DNA from: Streptomyces werraensis
Lineage (GTDB): Bacteria; Actinomycetota; Actinomycetes; Streptomycetales; Streptomycetaceae
NCBI GenBank assembly: GCA_014656175.1
Contig: BNBX01000001.1
Span: 558,001-622,000 of the forward strand
Direction: 5' to 3'
DNA length: 64,000 nucleotides
This document shows positions 59,500 to 64,000 of this stretch, piece by piece (positions within the stretch are counted from its first letter, which is position 1; each line of letters opens with the position of its first letter). Under the pieces are notes generated by a model that saw only the letters and a program-made list of their open reading frames with translations, ran no database searches and was not told where the DNA came from. Position numbers and translations under genes: made by a program.

Positions 59500-61581
59500 T
59501 CACACCGGCTCCGGGTGCCGCTCCCGGTGTTCCCGCTCGGGCGTGCGGGACAGCGCGCCCGGCCACCACATCCGGCGTCCCAGCAGCACACTCGCCGTGG
59601 TGACCAGATAGGTGCGGACCAGGAAGGTGTCGAGGAGGACGCCGACGGCGATGACGAGGCCGAGTTCGACCAACGCGACCAGGGGGAGGGTGGTGAGCAC
59701 CGCGAACGTCGCGGCGAGCACGACGCCCGCGGAGGCGATGACCCCGCCCGTGGTACGCAGCGCGGTGAGGGCGGCCGCCTCGGGTTCGGCGCCGTTCAGG
59801 GACTCCTCGCGCATGCGGTGCATGAGGAAGATGCCGTAGTCGACGCCGAGGGCGACCAGGAACACGAAGGACAGCAGCCCGATCGCGGGGTCCGTGCCGG
59901 CGAAGCCGAGCAGCGGTCCGAAGACCAGCCCGCCGATGCCGAGCGCCGCGCCCCAGACGGCGACCACCGCGCCGAGCAGCAGCAGCGGGGCGACGAGGCT
60001 GCGCAGCAGGACGACCAGGATCAGGAACACGGCGGCCAGCACCAGCGGCACGATCACCGTGCGGTCGCGCGCCTCGCTGCGGGCGAGGTCGAGCTGCTCC
60101 GCGCTGGGCCCGCCGACATGGGCGCCGGTGCCGTCGAGCGTGTCGCGCAGGGCCTCGATGGTGCGGGTCTCCCCCGCCGACTCCGGCGGGGCGGTGGCGA
60201 ACACGGTGATCTCGGCCCAGGTGCCGTCGGCCCGTCCCGGGGCGGCCTCGGCGACACCCTCCGTCTTCCGGACCCGCTCGACGACCTCGTCGGCGTCCCC
60301 GGCGGGCGCGATCACCGTGATCGGCTGGGCGCCGCGCTCCGGGTACTCCTCCGCCAGCGTGCGCATCGCGGCGACGGACTCGGGCCGTTCGGTGAAGGCG
60401 TCCTCCTGACGGAGGTCGCCGCCCAGGTTGAGCGTGCCGAGGGCGAGGGCGCCGAGGAGCACAGCGCCGCCGGTCAGCACGGCCGCGGGCCGGCGGGTGG
60501 CGGACGTGCCCATGGCGGCGAACAGCGACCGCCGTGCCTTCGGCTCGCTGCCGAAGGCCGGGATCAGCGGCCAGAACACGCGCCGCCCGAGCAGCACCAG
60601 GACGGCGGGCAACAGCGTCGTCATCGCGACCAGCGCGGCGAGCACCCCGATCATGCCGACGGGACCCATGCCGCTGCTGCTGTTGAGGTCGGCGGCGAGC
60701 AGGCACAGCAGTCCGGCGGCGACCGTGCCGGAGGAGGCGAGCACGGCGGGACCGCAGCCGCGCAGGGCGGCCCGCATGGCGTCGTACGGCCGCTCGTGGC
60801 GGCGGAGTTCCTCGCGGTAGCGGGAGACCAGCAGCAGCGCGTAGTCGGTCCCGGCGCCGAGCACGAGAACGGTCATGATGCCGCCGCTCTGTCCGGTGAT
60901 CGTGATGCCGAACAGCTCGTGCGTCACGTACCCGGCGGCCATCGCCAGGGCGGTCGCGGCGCCCGCCACGGCGAGCGGCACCAGCCACAGGAACGGGCTG
61001 CGGTAGATCAGCACCAGCAGCACGGTGACCACGCCGATCGTGGCCGTCAGCAGCGTGCCGTCGATGGTGTCGAACACCTTGTCCATGTCGGCGCCGACCG
61101 CCCCGGGCCCGCCGACCTCGACGCTCAGCCCGCCCGTCCCGCCGACGGTCTCCCGCACCCCGTCGACGAAGGCCCGCTGCGCCTCCTCGTCCTGCCCGGG
61201 CCGCGTGCTGGAGACCGGGTACATCAGCGTGCTGCCGTCCGCGGAGGGAACGCCCCGCGGCACGTCCGACAGCTCGTACGCCCGCTCCACCTCGGCGATC
61301 TGCGCGGCGGCCGTCTCCCGGTCGGCGGCGGTCAGCCGTCCGCCGTCGCGGTGGTAGACCACCACCAGGTCGGTCGACTCGCCGCCGGGCAGCTCGTCCT
61401 GGACGCGGGCCACCTGTGTCGAGTCGGCGCCGTCGGGCAGGTAGTCGACCGCCCGGTTCTGCTGCACACCGGCGAACTTCCCGGCGAGCGGCCCGAGCAG
61501 CACCAGCGCCGCCACCCACAGCCCCACCACCGCCCAGGGCACGGCCCGCCGCCCCCGTGTGCCTGTCCTGACTGCCCTCAT
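59500..61581 (-). CDS. MMPL-family RND transporter
   Basis: This 693-aa protein has about twelve membrane spans in two repeats, each with a large external loop (about 35-180 and 390-510). Family motifs are VLVLGAGTDYALLLVSRYRE (about 239-258) and VFLVALGVDYGIFLMHRMRE (second repeat), with the Asp-Tyr pairs of the proton relay. GGESTDLVVVYHRDGGRLTA opens the first porter loop. MMPL proteins export lipids or drugs. The two-component system directly downstream probably controls it. A palindrome lies at 61709-61724 upstream. Confidence 0.9.
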   Translation of the reverse strand: MRAVRTGTRGRRAVPWAVVGLWVAALVLLGPLAGKFAGVQQNRAVDYLPDGADSTQVARVQDELPGGESTDLVVVYHRDGGRLTAADRETAAAQIAEVERAYELSDVPRGVPSADGSTLMYPVSSTRPGQDEEAQRAFVDGVRETVGGTGGLSVEVGGPGAVGADMDKVFDTIDGTLLTATIGVVTVLLVLIYRSPFLWLVPLAVAGAATALAMAAGYVTHELFGITITGQSGGIMTVLVLGAGTDYALLLVSRYREELRRHERPYDAMRAALRGCGPAVLASSGTVAAGLLCLLAADLNSSSGMGPVGMIGVLAALVAMTTLLPAVLVLLGRRVFWPLIPAFGSEPKARRSLFAAMGTSATRRPAAVLTGGAVLLGALALGTLNLGGDLRQEDAFTERPESVAAMRTLAEEYPERGAQPITVIAPAGDADEVVERVRKTEGVAEAAPGRADGTWAEITVFATAPPESAGETRTIEALRDTLDGTGAHVGGPSAEQLDLARSEARDRTVIVPLVLAAVFLILVVLLRSLVAPLLLLGAVVAVWGAALGIGGLVFGPLLGFAGTDPAIGLLSFVFLVALGVDYGIFLMHRMREESLNGAEPEAAALTALRTTGGVIASAGVVLAATFAVLTTLPLVALVELGLVIAVGVLLDTFLVRTYLVTTASVLLGRRMWWPGALSRTPEREHRERHPEPV

Positions 61582-61708
61582 GGCCTCGGCTCCCCTTCCG
61601 GTCCGGTCGTCTGGATACGCTGTCCAGCCTTCCGGCGGCGGGGAGCCGGGACGTCCGGCGTGAGACCGAAACGGCGGGTACTGCGGCGGGCGGCCGGAGC
61701 GCGGCCGT

Positions 61709-61724
61709 TACTCCCCCGGGAGTA
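61709..61724 (-). promoter_or_regulatory. Palindrome upstream of the MMPL gene
   Basis: TACTCCC-CC-GGGAGTA is a perfect 7-2-7 inverted repeat about 128 bp before the MMPL start. CTGGA-n7-TCCAG lies closer to it, about 30-45 bp before the start. Either could bind the LuxR-type response regulator encoded downstream. Confidence 0.45.
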
Positions 61725-61745
61725 CCGGCGGGGCCCTGCGGGAGG

Positions 61746-62921
61746 TCAGCCCCGGTCGACCATCCAGGTGCCGTCCTCCTCGTCGTCGACCCGGACCTCG
61801 AGCTCGCGCAGGCTCATGCCGGCCTCCCACAGCTCACGGAAGCGCTTCATCCGGTCGTGCACATGGTCCTGGCGGGCGATCAGCCGGGTCCGGATGTTGA
61901 CGTCGCGCAGGTCCTGGTCGATCTCGAAGGACACGGCCTCGTCGTACACGATGAAGTCGTTGGTGGTGCCGCGCAGCAGATGCGGCGGCAGCTCCGGCAG
62001 GACCGCCACGCGCACCTCGATGTGCAGCACCTCTTGCTCCTCGCACAGCCGCAGCAGCCGGTCGTCCAGCTCCCGCGCGCTCTCCAGCAGGAACAGCCTG
62101 CGCACCGGGACGCCCTGTTCGATCGCCTCCGCCTGGGCGTGCAGATAGCGGCTGGCGGGCTCGCTGTTCCAGAACGTCCGGTCGACGGAGGTGCTGGTGG
62201 CGCAGATCGACTTCTCCGCGGCCCGGGTGAGGGTGAGCATCCAGTCGTGGTTCTCGCCCGGGCACTCGGCGGTGAGCGTGGTGAGGTCGCTCAGGTGCCC
62301 GACCACCCGCTGCATCTCCAGCCGGACGAAGGTGGAGAGGATCGGCAGGCCGGGCGAGAGGACCTCGGCGAAGTTGGCGGCCAGGTCGGACACGGACCCG
62401 ATCCGCACCAGGTTCGGCGCCGGCGGTTCGGGCTCGGCCGGGCGGGGCGGGGGCACCAGGCGCGTCTCGACGAGCTGCTTCATGTCCTCGGTCTGCCGGG
62501 TCAGCCCGTGGTGGAGTTCGTCGTAGCGCCGTAAGCCTCCGCGCACGGTGGCGGCGGTCTCGGCCAGCAGGCTCTCCGCGCGCCGGGCCCGCTCCTCGGC
62601 GGCCCGGTCCGGGACCGGCACGAGGTGCTGGACGGCGACGGCGGCGACGGCGACCAGGGCGGCGGCGCCGAGCTGCCGTGCCGCGCCGTCCTCCGGGCTG
62701 AGCAGCGCGGCGAGGCCCCAGGCGAGCAGTCCGGCGACCAGGCCCACCAGCAGCCTGCGCTGCCACGGGACGGGGCCGGGACGCTCGGCCGGACCGCCGG
62801 ACCGGGTGGTGTCCGGGGCGCCGGGCGTCTTCGCCGTCCGGTCCACGGGGTGTTCGGGTGTGCCCACCGCACCCGGCGGGCCGGCCGTGTCGTCGGGCTG
62901 AGGTGTCTGTGCCGTGCTCAT
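61746..62921 (-). CDS. Hypothetical membrane protein with PLD-like stress-sensing features (unassigned)
   Basis: This 391-aa protein starts at ATG 62921 behind GGGAGAAG. A disordered Pro-rich N-terminus (1-57) is followed by two membrane spans (about 60-100, LLVGLVAGLLAWGLAALLSP). A coiled-coil stretch (RAAEERARRAESLLAETAAT) and a cytoplasmic domain follow. That domain has YLHAQAEAIEQGVPVRRLFL and ELEVRVDDEEDG, reminiscent of regulatory modules that lack catalytic HKD motifs. No known family can be named. The neighbour at the right edge belongs to the same strand and may be co-transcribed. Confidence 0.6.
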   Translation of the reverse strand: MSTAQTPQPDDTAGPPGAVGTPEHPVDRTAKTPGAPDTTRSGGPAERPGPVPWQRRLLVGLVAGLLAWGLAALLSPEDGAARQLGAAALVAVAAVAVQHLVPVPDRAAEERARRAESLLAETAATVRGGLRRYDELHHGLTRQTEDMKQLVETRLVPPPRPAEPEPPAPNLVRIGSVSDLAANFAEVLSPGLPILSTFVRLEMQRVVGHLSDLTTLTAECPGENHDWMLTLTRAAEKSICATSTSVDRTFWNSEPASRYLHAQAEAIEQGVPVRRLFLLESARELDDRLLRLCEEQEVLHIEVRVAVLPELPPHLLRGTTNDFIVYDEAVSFEIDQDLRDVNIRTRLIARQDHVHDRMKRFRELWEAGMSLRELEVRVDDEEDGTWMVDRG

Positions 62922-63036
62922 CTCGCTTCTCCCCCCGTTGGGAAACACGTCGGTTCGGGATGCGGAATGTGCGTGGGGGTCCGGACGAGGCCGCTCACGG
63001 CTGGTGGGCGTCTCGCGGGCAGGGGTCGGGGACGCG

Positions 63037-64000
63037 TCAGGGCGCGGGCTCCACCTCCCGGTGCACGGGCGGGATCGCGTGCAGGGTGAGCTGGTCGCGG
63101 ACGCGCTGCACCAGGGCGAGCCACTGCCGGCTGAACCCGGGCCGCTCCTCCAGCGCCTCCCACAGCGGCGCCAGCTCCCCGGACACGCGGGCCCGAGGCA
63201 TCCACAGGTGCAGCAGATGGTCGACGGCCGGCCGCAACGCCCGTACCAGCGGCGGGAGTCCGCCGTCCGGCGCGGAACGGGGCCAGGATCCGGGCGCGGC
63301 GGGGCCGAGGCGGATGCCGTCGAGGACGCGGACCAGGGTGGTCAGCAGCCAGTCGTGCAGGGCCAGGTCGTCGCAGAGCCCGGCCAGGTCGGCGGCGGGG
63401 ATGTCCTCCGGGACCCGCAGACGCACGGTGCGCAGCTCGTCCTCGGCGAGGGTGAACCGCTCCAGGGCGGGCGCCTCGCCAGGCGGCGAGGTCAGTGCGA
63501 CCCAGCGCAGCCGGGTCGGCCTGGATCTCAGCGGCGGCCGCTGGTCGAGCAGCGGGTGCCGCAGCAGCCGGGTGAGCAGGCCCCCCGCGATCAGCCCCAC
63601 GTCGAGGTCGCCGTGGCGTCCGCCGTCGAGCAGCCCGGCGGCGACCGCGTCGCAGGGCAGCTTCCCCAGCGGCTCGACCAGTCCGGGCCGCACCAGGTAG
63701 TCGCCCCAGGGCCGGCGGTGGTCGGGCCCGGAGGCGGGGAGCGTGAAGTACGCGGAGGTCTGCAGCACGCGTCCCTCGGTGAGCGCGGCCCGCGCGGCGA
63801 CCGTGCCGACGGCGCGGACCCGGGCGCCGTTGGCGCTGGGCAGCGGGCAGTCGACGCCGGTGAGGGTGTCCGGGGAGCGCCCGTAGAGGTTGGGGCGCTC
63901 GGACACCAGGACCCGCTCGTCGGCGCGCAGCCGCAGCAGCCGGGCGGCGGCGCGGCTGTCGAGGGCCTGCCCGGCGGGCAGGAGGCAGGTGCGGACCTCG
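63037..64000 (-). CDS. Uncharacterised actinobacterial protein, possibly SCO2521 family (cut by right edge)
   Basis: The frame is open through base 64000; the GTG at 63906 is internal, because EVRTCLLPAGQALDSRAAAR continues upstream without a stop. The visible 320 residues are soluble. Conserved-looking segments are RVLVSERPNLYGRSPDTLTG, VDCPLPSANGARVRAVGTV and LQTSAYFTLPASGPDHRRPW. Pattern and position resemble the uncharacterised SCO2521-type protein of streptomycetes, from memory. No catalytic motif is evident. Confidence 0.6.
   Translation of the reverse strand, partial: EVRTCLLPAGQALDSRAAARLLRLRADERVLVSERPNLYGRSPDTLTGVDCPLPSANGARVRAVGTVAARAALTEGRVLQTSAYFTLPASGPDHRRPWGDYLVRPGLVEPLGKLPCDAVAAGLLDGGRHGDLDVGLIAGGLLTRLLRHPLLDQRPPLRSRPTRLRWVALTSPPGEAPALERFTLAEDELRTVRLRVPEDIPAADLAGLCDDLALHDWLLTTLVRVLDGIRLGPAAPGSWPRSAPDGGLPPLVRALRPAVDHLLHLWMPRARVSGELAPLWEALEERPGFSRQWLALVQRVRDQLTLHAIPPVHREVEPAP

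Overview
The window is about 72 % or more G+C by eye. Its codons are strongly GC-biased at the third position, GTG and TTG starts are common, and translational overlaps (ATGA, GTGA, TGATG) are frequent. Gene content and order match the chromosomal core of a Streptomyces. The run FGGY kinase / paired ABC exporters / hrdA-type sigma factor / dnaG / dgt / nasA / nirBD / ppdK / glyS / znuACB-zur / uppS / recO resembles, from memory, the SCO2440-SCO2521 region of S. coelicolor. That parallel was not checked by search. No prophage, transposase, CRISPR array or large island was seen.

Layout. 1-4.4 kb: a tightly coupled operon cut by the left edge (condensation-domain protein, two methyltransferases flanking a Trm112-like protein, a multidrug/metabolite-type membrane transporter, an unknown protein), converging on an ATP-grasp enzyme. 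5.5-8.5 kb: a MatB-type malonyl-CoA synthetase overlapping a fused carboxyltransferase, then the remains of a small gene. 8.7-11.9 kb: an MreB-like protein (Mbl), a STAS-ANTAR regulator, a 56-aa protein, a CAU tRNA, two identical tRNA-Asn genes with a good terminator, and a small membrane-anchored protein. 11.9-17.1 kb: FGGY kinase and a heterodimeric ABC exporter. 17.1-24.1 kb (minus strand): sigma factor, primase, ferredoxin-reductase-like flavoprotein, dGTPase, sirohydrochlorin chelatase.

24.3-37.2 kb is largely nitrogen assimilation: nasA, a stand-alone NirB-like flavoprotein, nirB and nirD, with GlnR-type sites in front. The CbiX-like chelatase just upstream could provide siroheme for NirB. 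Interspersed are a SanA-like protein, a decayed VapBC-type toxin-antitoxin pair, an M4 metalloprotease, a gamma-glutamylcyclotransferase-like protein, a class F sortase next to a secreted protein with a sortase-like tail, a PASTA-like lipoprotein that appears to lack a normal start codon, and a TauE/SafE permease.

37.4-43.0 kb: a Tat-exported PhoX-like protein and two secreted excalibur proteins (one with an LAETG sorting signal), each preceded by 11-bp direct repeats, then pyruvate phosphate dikinase. A 490-bp gap full of palindromes separates ppdK from a membrane sulfatase/LTA-synthase-like protein. 45.2-50.2 kb: dusB, an MFS exporter with an apparently leaderless start, dispersed intergenic repeats, a small zinc-finger protein, and an aldo/keto reductase-TetR pair behind a perfect operator palindrome. 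50.2-57.0 kb: glyS, the Zur-regulated znuACB-zur group, uppS, recO. 57.0-64.0 kb: a small unknown gene behind an elaborate RNA-like leader, a two-component system with its MMPL exporter, and two uncharacterised actinobacterial genes, the last cut by the right edge.

The most promising undescribed elements are the leader RNA at 57.05-57.15 kb, the sortase/VKTG substrate pair with its structured leader at 30.2-31.6 kb, and the palindrome cluster at 43.0-43.45 kb.
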